A DNA stretch of 64,000 nucleotides from contig NZ_AMZB01000103.1 in assembly GCF_000313755.1 (NCBI RefSeq), positions 18,555 through 82,554 on the forward strand, given 5' to 3'. The DNA comes from Pseudomonas nitroreducens TX1 (lineage in GTDB: Bacteria > Pseudomonadota > Gammaproteobacteria > Pseudomonadales > Pseudomonadaceae). The notes under the pieces are model-generated. The model did not search any database. It had not been told where the DNA came from and was given only the letters and a program-made list of their open reading frames with translations. Positions 18,856-26,963 of this stretch are shown here, one piece after another (within the stretch, counting starts at the first letter, position 1; each line of letters starts with the position of its first letter). Made by a program: the position numbers and the translations under genes.

Positions 18856-19488
18856 TCAGTGGCTGTGGCCGTGGCTGGCGTCGTGGGCGTGCACGCCGTT
18901 GTGGCTGTGGCCATTCATGTACTGCTGCAGGGTGGCGCTGCCCAGGTGCTCGACCTCGAACAGGCTGTCCAGGTGCTCGCGGGAGTTCACCAGGCCCTTG
19001 GCGCGCAGGATGCCCTTGCTGTCGATCAGCGCGGCGTAGGGCAGCTTGCCGATCTGGTAGGTCATGCCGACTTCCGGGCCGACCACGTAGGCAGCTTTCT
19101 CCAGACCATGCTCGGCGATCAGCGCCTGCTGGGCGGCCATGTCACCGTCGCTGACGTAGACCACGTCCAACTCGCCGGCCTTGTCCTTGGCGATGGACTT
19201 GATCGCCGGCAGCAGCGATTTGCAGATCGGGCAGGTCGGCGAGAGGAAGAACAGCAGTTGTCCGCGCTCACCTTCATAGCCGAAGTTGACCGGACGACCG
19301 TGACGGTCGGCGGCGGTGACTTTCGGCGCGGGCTCGTTGACGGCCACGCCCTTGTCGACCATCAGCGCGCCGGCCGGAGCGATGCGGCCGTGCAGGACGC
19401 CGATCTGGCGCACCAGCGCCATCACGGTGAAGGCGAGGGCGATGAGCAGCACCCAGAGAAGAATGTTGGAAACGATCAGGCCTTCCAT
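18856..19488 (-). CDS. mauD: MauD-like thiol-disulfide protein for TTQ subunit maturation
   Basis: A 210-residue protein with an N-terminal membrane helix (VSNILLWVLLIALAFTVMALV) and a thioredoxin-like domain with redox motif CPIC (Cys86, Cys89). MauD assists formation of the many disulfides of the small subunit in the periplasm. The ATG at 19488 has AAGGTG upstream and begins four bases after the mauE stop. The protein ends in a histidine-rich tail of about 18 residues (GHSHNGVHAHDASHGHSH) that could bind metal; I do not recall this as a standard part of MauD. Confidence 0.9.
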   Translation of the reverse strand: MEGLIVSNILLWVLLIALAFTVMALVRQIGVLHGRIAPAGALMVDKGVAVNEPAPKVTAADRHGRPVNFGYEGERGQLLFFLSPTCPICKSLLPAIKSIAKDKAGELDVVYVSDGDMAAQQALIAEHGLEKAAYVVGPEVGMTYQIGKLPYAALIDSKGILRAKGLVNSREHLDSLFEVEHLGSATLQQYMNGHSHNGVHAHDASHGHSH

Positions 19489-19492
19489 TTGT

Positions 19493-20032
19493 TCACCTTC
19501 CGATGAGTTTGAGCAGACGGGGATGGTTCGCCAGCAGGCTGTCGGCCGCGGCGTACAGGAGCAGGGTGACGGCGCTGGCCGCAAGGATCACGAAGGCGTC
19601 GAACACGCCCAGCTCGCGAGCCTGCGGGCTGCCGGCGGCGAGCAGGCCGAGACCGGCGATGATCGCGTTGCGCAGCAGCAGCACCGGGCGCAGCGGTTGC
19701 ATCTGGCCGGGGCCGGAGCAGCCGCAGTCGATGTCGCGACGACCGCGCCAGAGGTTGATGCCGATGGCGCCGGCATAGAACAGGATCAGCGCCGCGGCGG
19801 CCAGGGCTGCGACGTGGCGGCTCGCCGGCACCAGCAGGGCGAAGGCGATAACGCCCTCGACCACTGGCAGCACGCGGGCCACCGGGCCGACGAGCGAGGC
19901 TGGCAGCAGGCCGTAGTCTTCGACCTGGCGGGCGAAGCGCATCGGCGCGCGCAGCTTATGGCTGGCGGCGCTGGAGAGCAGCACCGCGACGGCCACCGCA
20001 CTGGCGATGATCAGGATCGGATCGGAAAACAT
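19493..20032 (-). CDS. mauE: MauE-like membrane protein of the amine dehydrogenase operon
   Basis: A 179-residue inner-membrane protein with four to five hydrophobic segments and the DIDCGCSGPG motif typical of MauE. The paired cysteines next to MauD's CPIC motif suggest that the two pass electrons to form or shuffle disulfides of the small subunit. The gene lies 33 bp after the large-subunit gene and directly before mauD, the order B-E-D-A known from both mau and aau clusters. Confidence 0.9.
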   Translation of the reverse strand: MFSDPILIIASAVAVAVLLSSAASHKLRAPMRFARQVEDYGLLPASLVGPVARVLPVVEGVIAFALLVPASRHVAALAAAALILFYAGAIGINLWRGRRDIDCGCSGPGQMQPLRPVLLLRNAIIAGLGLLAAGSPQARELGVFDAFVILAASAVTLLLYAAADSLLANHPRLLKLIGR

Positions 20033-20065
20033 TTCCGTACCTCTCGGTTGGCTTTCTTGAAAGGC

Positions 20066-21211
20066 TTAGTGGCTCAGGACCAGGATCGGCGTCTTGGCGA
20101 TCTTGTCCATGGCGCCGTTGTACTTGCCGGTCTTCAGGTCGAAGATCTGCAGGCCGCCTTCGATGTCGGTGCCCAGCAGCAGCGGCTTGTCGTCGGTGGT
20201 GGCGTGCAGGCTCCACACCGGCTTGGGCGCTTCCAGGGTGCCGATCTTCTTCTGCGTCTTCAGGTCGTAGACCCAGATGAACGGGCTCGGGTCTTCCCAT
20301 TTGCCGGCGCTGTGCTCTTCATGCATCAGCACGTACATGCGGTTCAGCTTGGGCGCTACCGCCATCAACTGCCAGCCGCCAGTGCCCCAGCCTTTCTTGC
20401 GCTCTTCGTCGGTGGTCAGCGACCAGCTCGGCAGCATCTTCGGCTTGTCGCCGGAAACGTCCACCGGCTTGACCATGCCGTCGGTGGTGACGAAGAAGTA
20501 GGTCTCGCCCACGGCCAGGCCGCGTTCGTTAAGCTTCTCCTTGTTCGGGTCGAAGAACGGCGTCTGGCTGCGGCCGGTTTCCTTGCCGTCGTCGCCGATC
20601 CTGGTGATCTGCAGTTGGCCGTCACCGCACAGCGAGGCGAAGGCGCGCTTGCCCACCGGGTAGTTGAGCACGCAGCCGCTGATGGCGATCTCGCTGGCGA
20701 CCTTTTTCTCTTGCGTGTCGACCACGGTGACCGAGGTGGACGGGGTGAAGTTGTAGATGTAGACGAAGCGATCGTCCGAGCTGGTGCCCAGGGCGTACTT
20801 CTGGGTCAGGATCGAGGCGCGCTTGGCCGGGATTTCCACTTCCCACTTCGGACGCAGGTTCGAGGTGTCCCAGGCGGTCAGCACGTCGGTGCGCACGCCG
20901 CGGGTGCCGCGGGAGTAGAAGGTGTCGGCGGAATACAGGGTCTTGGCGTCGTGGCTCAGGGTGGACGGCGCGACGAAACCGGTGCTGACCATGCCCAGCA
21001 TCTTCTTCTGCTCGGGGTCGACGACGGTGACGCGGCCGGCGATGAAGTTCTCGAACTCCACGTCGACGATGTAGGCGCGGTGCGGCGAGGGCGGGAATGG
21101 CAAGACGGTCTCACCGATGCTCTCGGTCGGCAGCTCGGCCTGGGCTGCGCCCATCGCGATGCATGTGGCCAGCGCGAGGACCGATGGAGCGAGGAACCTG
21201 GCGACGCTCAT
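20066..21211 (-). CDS. aauB: Aromatic (aralkyl) amine dehydrogenase, large subunit
   Basis: A 381-residue secreted protein with signal peptide (MSVARFLAPSVLALATCIAMGAAQA) and the seven-bladed beta-propeller pattern of TTQ amine dehydrogenase heavy chains: PSPHRAYIVDVEF, SADTFYSRGTRGVRTDVLTAWD, LNRMYVLMHEEHSAGKWEDP and PVWSLHATTDD. It forms the scaffold and substrate channel of the A2B2 periplasmic enzyme with the small subunit. It is the first gene of the operon aauB-mauE-mauD-aauA-cytochrome. No mauF, mauC, mauG or mauR homologue is in the window. Confidence 0.9.
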   Translation of the reverse strand: MSVARFLAPSVLALATCIAMGAAQAELPTESIGETVLPFPPSPHRAYIVDVEFENFIAGRVTVVDPEQKKMLGMVSTGFVAPSTLSHDAKTLYSADTFYSRGTRGVRTDVLTAWDTSNLRPKWEVEIPAKRASILTQKYALGTSSDDRFVYIYNFTPSTSVTVVDTQEKKVASEIAISGCVLNYPVGKRAFASLCGDGQLQITRIGDDGKETGRSQTPFFDPNKEKLNERGLAVGETYFFVTTDGMVKPVDVSGDKPKMLPSWSLTTDEERKKGWGTGGWQLMAVAPKLNRMYVLMHEEHSAGKWEDPSPFIWVYDLKTQKKIGTLEAPKPVWSLHATTDDKPLLLGTDIEGGLQIFDLKTGKYNGAMDKIAKTPILVLSH

Positions 21212-21494
21212 TGGCGGGTACTCCCTTTTTCTTGTTGGCGGGCTTTCGGTTGTTTTCAGGCCGCCTGCCCAGCGCAGGCAGCGGACGGAACAGTGAGCAG
21301 AGTCTGCCTGCGTCGGGGCAGGGCGGACTTGTTGTCCGTGCCATTTCCTTGTCTGGGGGTGACAGCGTGTCGTAGGCAGAAAGTGCAGATCGCCGCTGCG
21401 CTTCGCGGCAGGAATTCCGCCGAACGGCAGTGATCAATGTCAGGGGATTCGTCTGTTTTGGTGCGAAAAGGCTGCAGAGTGCCCCGAAAATCCG
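21212..21494. other. Upstream region of aauB
   Basis: No gene is seen in this part of the divergent aauB-codB interval. It contains a GCCTG...CAGGC stem at about 21271-21288 and an AGGGAG ribosome site before aauB. No convincing -35/-10 pair was recognised. Confidence 0.4.
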
Positions 21495-21568
21495 CACAAT
21501 GCACATTTGAGCTATCTTGAAACGCCGTTACACCCACCGGAAGTGTGCATTGTGAACAGTTCACAATG
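21495..21568. promoter_or_regulatory. Nested palindromes in the aauB-codB divergent region
   Basis: CATTGTGAAC-A-GTTCACAATG (21548-21568) is a perfect 21-bp palindrome. Its left arm also pairs with an upstream copy: CACAATGCACA (21495-21505) and TGTGCATTGTG (21544-21554) are exact reverse complements. CACAATG thus occurs three times in alternating orientation. It is 104 bp before codB and 280 bp before aauB, so control of codB-pucR-codA by the PucR-type regulator is the first guess; control of the amine operon is possible. Confidence 0.6.
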
Positions 21569-21671
21569 TTCGACATGCTCAAAATTTCCGCGTCGTTCCT
21601 GATTGGCTTTTCCGGCCCGCTATTTGCGTTGGGCCGGGAGTCCTCAACCAATCCTCGCGGATGCTCCCCCG

Positions 21672-22946
21672 ATGAAAAAAACCTCGATGAGTTCCCCCAG
21701 TGAGTTCCCCCTGAGCGCGACGCCCAGGGAAGGGCGCAAGGGCCTGCTGCCCATCGCCATGGTCCTGTTCAGCTTCACCTTCTTCACCGGCACCATGTTC
21801 GCCGGCGGCAAGATCGGCATGGCCTTCGATTTCGTCGACATGCTCTGGGTCGCCTTCATCGGCAACGTGCTGCTCGCCATCTACGCCGCCGCCCTGGGCC
21901 TGATCGCCTCGCGCAGCGGCCTGAACACCGTGCTGATGGGCCGCTTCTGCTTCGGCGAGCGCGGCAGCAAGCTGTCCGACTTCCTCCTCGGTTTCGCGGA
22001 ACTGGGCTGGTACGCCTGGGGCACCGCCACCGTCGCCATCGTGCTGGTGAAGATGCTGAGCCTGCCCGAGTGGCTGAACATTCCGCTGATGGTGGTGTTC
22101 GGCCTGCTGTTCTCGATCACCGCGATCATCGGCTTCAAGGGCCTGGACATCATGTCCCGCGTGTCGGTGCCGCTGATGTTCATCCTGTTGGTGGCGTCGA
22201 TGGTCATCGCCACCAACCATGCTGGCGGCTGGAGCGGCCTGCTGGCGAAGGAGCCGAGCCAGACCCTGACCTTCTCCGCCGCCGTGACCATGGTCTTCGG
22301 CACCTTCGCCAGCGGCGCGACCCAGGCCACCAACTGGACGCGCATGGCCCGCAGCGGGCGCATCGCGGTGATCGCCAGCGTGGTCGCCTTCCTCATCGGC
22401 AACGGTTTGATGATCGTCGCCGGCGCCTGGTGCGCCATCGTCTACCAGAACGCCGACATCGTCGAAGTGATGGTGCTGCAGGGCCTGTCCTTCGCCGCGG
22501 TGATCATGCTCTGCCTGAACCTGTGGACCATCCAGGGCCCGACCATCTACAACGTTTCCGCCGCCGCCTGCCACCTGGTGCGCAGCGAGCGCCGCCGCAG
22601 CATGACCCTGCTGGCCGCCGGTATCGGCATCATCCTCGCCATCGGCGGCATGTACGAATGGCTGATCCCGTTCCTGGTGCTGCTGGGCTCGATCATCCCG
22701 CCGCTGGGCGGCGTGATCATGGCCGACTTCTGGTACCGCAACCGCGGCGAGTACCCGGCGCTGGTAGGCACGCACATCCCGGCCTTCAACGTCTCGGGCC
22801 TCGCGTCCTACGCGGTCGGCGCCGGCCTGGCCTACGCCTCGCCATGGATCGCGCCGCTGGTGGGCATCGCCGCCTCGGCCCTCTGCTACATCGCCCTCAC
22901 CGAAGTCACCCGCGCCCGTGCGCCGGTGGCCGAGCCGCGCGCTTGA
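21672..22946 (+). CDS. codB: Cytosine permease CodB
   Basis: A 424-residue NCS1-family transporter with about twelve membrane segments. The segments VLFSFTFFTGTMFAGGKIGMAFDF, GWYAWGTATVAIV and FGTFASGATQATNWTRMAR match CodB-type cytosine permeases. It imports cytosine with protons or sodium. The ATG at 21672 is chosen because the upstream extension is not protein-like; the ribosome site is weak, and the ATG at 21687 is an alternative. The downstream regulator starts inside its stop codon. Confidence 0.92.
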   Translation: MKKTSMSSPSEFPLSATPREGRKGLLPIAMVLFSFTFFTGTMFAGGKIGMAFDFVDMLWVAFIGNVLLAIYAAALGLIASRSGLNTVLMGRFCFGERGSKLSDFLLGFAELGWYAWGTATVAIVLVKMLSLPEWLNIPLMVVFGLLFSITAIIGFKGLDIMSRVSVPLMFILLVASMVIATNHAGGWSGLLAKEPSQTLTFSAAVTMVFGTFASGATQATNWTRMARSGRIAVIASVVAFLIGNGLMIVAGAWCAIVYQNADIVEVMVLQGLSFAAVIMLCLNLWTIQGPTIYNVSAAACHLVRSERRRSMTLLAAGIGIILAIGGMYEWLIPFLVLLGSIIPPLGGVIMADFWYRNRGEYPALVGTHIPAFNVSGLASYAVGAGLAYASPWIAPLVGIAASALCYIALTEVTRARAPVAEPRA

Positions 22947-24154
22947 GCCTGAGCGTCGAGGAAATCCTCCGCCTGCCGGGGCTGGAAAGCCTCGCGCTGC
23001 GAGCCGGCGCGCGCAACCTGCATCGCAGCGTGCGCTGGTCCTACGTGGCGGAGAACGTCGGCATTGCCGACTGGGTGATGGGCGGCGAGCTGGTGTTCGT
23101 CACCGGCATCAACCACAGCCGCGACGAAGCCAACCTGCTGGAGCTGGTGCGCGAAGGCGTCGCCAGCGGCATCGCCGGCATCGTCATCCTCACCGGCGAC
23201 GAGTTCATCCAGCGCATTCCCCAGTCCGTGATTCATTTGGCCGAATCCGAGGGCCTGCCGCTGATCGAGCAGCCCTACGCGCTGAAGATGGTCATCGTCA
23301 CCCACCTGATCGGCACGGCGCTGGTGCAGATGACCCAGGTGAAGACTTCGCGCCGCGACATCCTCGGCCAATTGCTCAGCGGCGACTTCCCCAGCCTGGA
23401 AATCGTCCGGCGCCGTGCGCAACACCTGCAGTTGCCGCTGGAGGTCCCGCGTCGCCTGGTGGCGTTGCGGCTGTCGGGCGTCGACACACTGTTCCAGCAG
23501 CACGATCCCGAAGAGGCCGAACGCGCGCTGCAGCTGACGCGTCAACGCCTGCTCGATCACCTGGAAAACTGGCAGCAGGAACGCCCGGAGCGCCTGCCGG
23601 TGGTGATTCAGGGCGATCTTTTCGTCCTGTTGCTAGCCCACGCCGAGCGCGCCGAATTGCACGCCCTGGCTGCCGAACTGCAGCAGCAACTGGCACCGCT
23701 GCGTGTTTACCTCGGTCTTTCCGCCTGCGCCGATAGCTGCGCGGAATATCCCCGTGCGCTGCTCGAAGCGCGCCAGGCCCTGGACGTTGCCGAAGGCATG
23801 CAGGCGCCCGGTGGCTTCTGCGACTACCGTGAGCTGGGCGTGCTGCGCCTGCTGCGGGCGATCCCCGATCGCGCGGTGGTCGAGCAGTTCATGAAAGACA
23901 CCCTCGGCCCGCTCTCGGAGCCGGGGCGCAAACAGCCGCACCTGCTGATCGAGACGCTCGACGCGCTCGTCCAGGAGAACGGCAACGCGCTCAGGGCGGC
24001 ACAGCGCCTGGGCATTCACCGTAACACCCTGAACCAGCGGATCGCGCGCATCGAGGCCCTGAGCGGCCAGTCCCTGGACGACGCGCAGTTCCGCCTGAAT
24101 ACCTCCGTGGCGCTGCTCATCTGGCGTATGTCCACTGCGCCGCGCCACGAATAG
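22943..24154 (+). CDS. PucR-type transcriptional regulator (TTG start)
   Basis: A 403-residue regulator of the PucR family. An N-terminal purine-catabolism domain begins at once (LSVEEILRLPGLESLALRAGA...NLHRSVRWSYVAENVGIADWVMGGELVFVTGI), and the C-terminus has the PucR helix-turn-helix (LLIETLDALVQENGNALRAAQRLGIHRNTLNQRIARIEALSG). There is no ATG at the right place. The TTG at 22943 overlaps the codB stop (TTGA) and puts the domain start at residue 2, so TTG with translational coupling is the best start. Set between codB and codA, it most likely controls cytosine use. Confidence 0.87.
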   Translation: MSLSVEEILRLPGLESLALRAGARNLHRSVRWSYVAENVGIADWVMGGELVFVTGINHSRDEANLLELVREGVASGIAGIVILTGDEFIQRIPQSVIHLAESEGLPLIEQPYALKMVIVTHLIGTALVQMTQVKTSRRDILGQLLSGDFPSLEIVRRRAQHLQLPLEVPRRLVALRLSGVDTLFQQHDPEEAERALQLTRQRLLDHLENWQQERPERLPVVIQGDLFVLLLAHAERAELHALAAELQQQLAPLRVYLGLSACADSCAEYPRALLEARQALDVAEGMQAPGGFCDYRELGVLRLLRAIPDRAVVEQFMKDTLGPLSEPGRKQPHLLIETLDALVQENGNALRAAQRLGIHRNTLNQRIARIEALSGQSLDDAQFRLNTSVALLIWRMSTAPRHE

Positions 24155-24175
24155 CCTGAAGAGGAACAAGCGCCC

Positions 24176-25417
24176 ATGAAGATCATCAACGCCTCGCTGC
24201 GCAAGCAGACCGGCCTGTTCACCATCCGCTGCGACGGCGACGTCATTGCCGACGTCGTCCAGCAAGCCGGCACCGTCACCGCCAGCGGCGACGACATCGA
24301 CGCCTGTGGCAACCTGGCCATCGCTCCGCTGGTGGAGCCGCACATCCATCTGGACGCCACCCTGACCGCCGGCGAGCCGGAGTGGAACATGAGCGGCACG
24401 CTCTTCGAGGGCATCGAGCGCTGGGCCCAGCGCAAGGAAACCATCACCCACGAGGACACCAAGTCCCGCGCCCACACCACCATCCGCATGCTGGCAGCCC
24501 ACGGCATCCAGCACGTGCGCACCCACGTCGACGTGACCGATCCGACCCTGGCCGCGCTCAAGGCCATGGTGGAAGTCCGTGAAGAGGCGCGCCACCTGGT
24601 GGACCTGCAGATCGTCGCCTTCCCACAGGAAGGCATCGAGTCCTACGAGGGCGGCCGCGAGCTGATGGAGGAGGCGATCCGCCTGGGCGCGGACGTGGTC
24701 GGCGGTATCCCGCACTTCGAGAACACCCGCGAGCAGGGCGTCAGCTCGATCAAGTTCCTCATGGACCTGGCCGAGCGCACCGGCTGCCTGGTGGACGTGC
24801 ACTGCGACGAGACCGATGACCCGAACTCGCGCTTCCTCGAAGTGCTTGCCGAAGAAGCCCGCGTGCGCGGTATGGGCGGTCGCGTCACCGCCAGTCACAC
24901 CACGGCCATGGGTTCCTATGACAACGCCTACTGCTCCAAGCTGTTCCGCCTGCTCAAGCGCTCGGGCATCAACTTCGTCTCCTGCCCGACCGAGAGCATC
25001 CACCTGCAGGGCCGCTTCGACACCTTCCCGAAACGCCGTGGCGTGACCCGCGTGGCCGAGCTGGACCGCGCCGGCATGAACGTCTGCTTCGGCCAGGATT
25101 CGATCAAGGACCCGTGGTACCCGCTGGGCAACGGTAACATCCTGCGCGTGCTGGATGCCGGCCTGCACATCTGCCACATGATGGGCTTCGACGACCTGCA
25201 GCGCGCCCTGGACCTGGTCACCGACAACAGCGCCCGCGCGCTGAACCTCGGCGCGCGCTACGGCATTGCCGCCGGCCGTCCGGCCAACCTGCTGGTGCTG
25301 GGTGTGGACAGCGACTACGAAGCGGTGCGCCAGCAGAGCAAGGCGCTGTATTCGATCCGCCATGGCCGCGTGCTGATGAAGCGCGAGCCGGAACGGGTGG
25401 AGCTGATCGAGGGCTGA
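24176..25417 (+). CDS. codA: Cytosine deaminase CodA
   Basis: A 413-residue amidohydrolase that converts cytosine to uracil and ammonia. Metal ligands and active-site motifs of CodA are present: PHIHLDAT, VDVHCDETDD, ASHTTAM and CFGQDSIKDPWYPLGNGN. A GAGGAAC ribosome site precedes the ATG. It is 21 bp after the PucR-type gene, third of the codB-pucR-codA unit, and acts in the cytoplasm on cytosine brought in by CodB. Confidence 0.95.
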   Translation: MKIINASLRKQTGLFTIRCDGDVIADVVQQAGTVTASGDDIDACGNLAIAPLVEPHIHLDATLTAGEPEWNMSGTLFEGIERWAQRKETITHEDTKSRAHTTIRMLAAHGIQHVRTHVDVTDPTLAALKAMVEVREEARHLVDLQIVAFPQEGIESYEGGRELMEEAIRLGADVVGGIPHFENTREQGVSSIKFLMDLAERTGCLVDVHCDETDDPNSRFLEVLAEEARVRGMGGRVTASHTTAMGSYDNAYCSKLFRLLKRSGINFVSCPTESIHLQGRFDTFPKRRGVTRVAELDRAGMNVCFGQDSIKDPWYPLGNGNILRVLDAGLHICHMMGFDDLQRALDLVTDNSARALNLGARYGIAAGRPANLLVLGVDSDYEAVRQQSKALYSIRHGRVLMKREPERVELIEG

Positions 25418-25816
25418 TGGGCTTTTCGCAGGAGCGAGCTTGCTCGCGAACCCAGGCCTCGCAGCGGGGCGGTTCGCGAGCAAGCTCGCTGCTACAACAG
25501 CCCTCGCTCAGTCATCTGGTGGAAGGCACCTGGATGCAGGGCAGGGCGCCGGTCGTGTCGGCATGCGTAGGAGAGGATTCTGTCCGCGATGAGTTCAAAG
25601 CGCGCCGGAGCACATCGCGGACGGAGTCCGCTCCTACAGGATCAAGAGCCCTCGCCCTGAAAGGAGAGGGCTGGGGTGAGGACTGCACCGGCACGTGCTG
25701 GCCCAGCCTTTGGGCGGATAACCCGTTCCGGGTTATCCGCCCAAAGGCAGCGGTCGGTCAGCGCCGTAGGGCGAATAACGCCGAAGGCATTATCCGCCGC
25801 AGGCACGGATGCCCGC
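25418..25816. repeat. Gene-free stretch packed with three REP-like families
   Basis: No gene is supported. Inverted pairs are present: the 'gcgagcaagctcgct' family at 25427-25451 and 25470-25498; the 'gtaggag..ggattctgtccgcgat' family at 25566-25590 and 25613-25638. At 25706-25748 a perfect 19-bp stem with a five-base loop (GGGCGGATAACCC core) stands out, with a weaker relative at 25766-25801. The strong stem may also stop transcription from codA or from the facing AhpD-like gene. Confidence 0.8.
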
Positions 25817-26251
25817 TCAGGGCTCCATCGCCATCCCCACCCCGAAGCGGTTCCAGGCATTGATGGTGGCGATCGCCAGTGTCAGGTTGACGATCTCCGC
25901 CTCGCTGAACTGCTCGCGCAGAGCGTCGAACTGATCCTGCGGGGCATGTTTTTCCGGCAGGCGGGTGAGGCTTTCCACCCAGGCCAGCGCCGCGCGCTCA
26001 CGTTCAGTGAAGAAACGGGTTTCCTCCCAGACGCTCAGGGTCTGCAGCCGTGCCTCGGTCTCGCCGGCCTTGCGGGCGTCATTGGCGTGCATGTTCACGC
26101 AGTACGCGCAGCCATTGATCTGCGAGGCGCGCAGACGCACCAGTTCCAGCAGCGAGGTTTCCAGGCCTGACTTGGCCAGGGCCTGCTCCAGGCCGAGCAT
26201 GGCCTTGTAGGCGTCGGGGGCGGCCTTGGGCCATTCGATTCGTGCGCTCAT
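25817..26251 (-). CDS. AhpD/carboxymuconolactone-decarboxylase-like protein
   Basis: A 144-residue all-helical protein of the alkylhydroperoxidase AhpD/CMD family. The redox motif CAYCVNMH (with GCAYC) is intact, so peroxidase activity is likely, unlike CMD enzymes that lack the cysteines. Further family segments are LLELVRLRASQINGC and LTLAIATINAWNRFGV. It stands alone on the minus strand, upstream of and divergent from the quinoprotein-associated cytochrome operon. The real substrate is unknown. Confidence 0.85.
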   Translation of the reverse strand: MSARIEWPKAAPDAYKAMLGLEQALAKSGLETSLLELVRLRASQINGCAYCVNMHANDARKAGETEARLQTLSVWEETRFFTERERAALAWVESLTRLPEKHAPQDQFDALREQFSEAEIVNLTLAIATINAWNRFGVGMAMEP

Positions 26252-26392
26252 GGCGATCTCCAGTGAGGCCCGCGGGCGTGCGGGAATGGAGCCAAGTTAC
26301 CGTCTGTAGCCTGGTCTTCGAATAGCCAATTCCCGGCAATACCGGCAGACCAATGAAGGCCATTCAACGGACATGGTCGACCGCCGTTCTAG
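26252..26392. other. Divergent interval before the cytochrome c operon
   Basis: A short spacer between the AhpD-like gene and the cytochrome operon; apart from the TACCAA box that follows, nothing was recognised in it. Confidence 0.3.
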
Positions 26393-26405
26393 TACCAAGG
26401 GAGTA
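26393..26405 (+). promoter_or_regulatory. TACCAA box 1 (cytochrome c operon)
   Basis: TACCAAGGGAGTA begins 128 bp before the cytochrome start codon. Related boxes precede three more PQQ-linked units at 29795, 32287 and 40558, at 108-121 bp from their start codons. TAC-N7-GTA symmetry suits a response-regulator dimer. Confidence 0.65.
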
Positions 26406-26520
26406 GACGGGAGCATCCAAAGCAGGATTCGACCGCCGGCCGCGCGTTCTTAACATCCTCATCACTGGCGTCGTTCCATGCGCCAAGCCTTGCCAAGCAT
26501 CTCGATGAGAGGATGAAGTG

Positions 26521-26958
26521 ATGAACAACAAGAACGTGCTGTGTGGCCTGCTGTTAGTGGCCGGCCTGGGTGTCTCGGGTCTGGCCCTGTCCCACGGCAA
26601 TGTGACCCCCCAGGCAGTGGATACCTCGGGGCTGGAACCGCTGGGCAAGGAATGGCGCGACACCAACCCCTACCGTGAGCCCTATGCCAACCACGCCAAG
26701 GCGGTGGAAATCGGCGCATCGGCCTACAACCAGAACTGTGCGCGCTGCCATGGACTGGAAGCCAAGTCCGGCGGCATCGCCCCCGACCTGCGTATGCTCG
26801 ATCCCGGCGCCGAGGGTGACGAGTGGTTCAAGGAGCGGGTGATCAACGGCGCCGTGCGTGACGGTGCGGTGTACATGCCGAAGATGGCCGACTACATCAG
26901 CCAGGAAGGGCTCTGGGCGATCCGCACCTACCTGGACAGCGTGCACGTGGAAGAGTGA
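26521..26958 (+). CDS. Periplasmic cytochrome c of the PQQ dehydrogenase system (PedF-like)
   Basis: A 145-residue secreted monohaem cytochrome. Signal peptide residues 1-24, haem site CARCH (Cys73, Cys76, His77), and a Met in VYMPKMADY as likely sixth ligand. It corresponds in position and size to the cytochrome c550 gene (pedF) next to the ped dehydrogenases of P. putida and would accept electrons from the PQQ alcohol dehydrogenases. The ATG at 26521 is chosen over the GTG one codon before because GAGAGGA lies eight bases upstream. The stop overlaps or adjoins the next gene. Confidence 0.88.
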   Translation: MNNKNVLCGLLLVAGLGVSGLALSHGNVTPQAVDTSGLEPLGKEWRDTNPYREPYANHAKAVEIGASAYNQNCARCHGLEAKSGGIAPDLRMLDPGAEGDEWFKERVINGAVRDGAVYMPKMADYISQEGLWAIRTYLDSVHVEE

Positions 26959-26963
26959 CCGCC

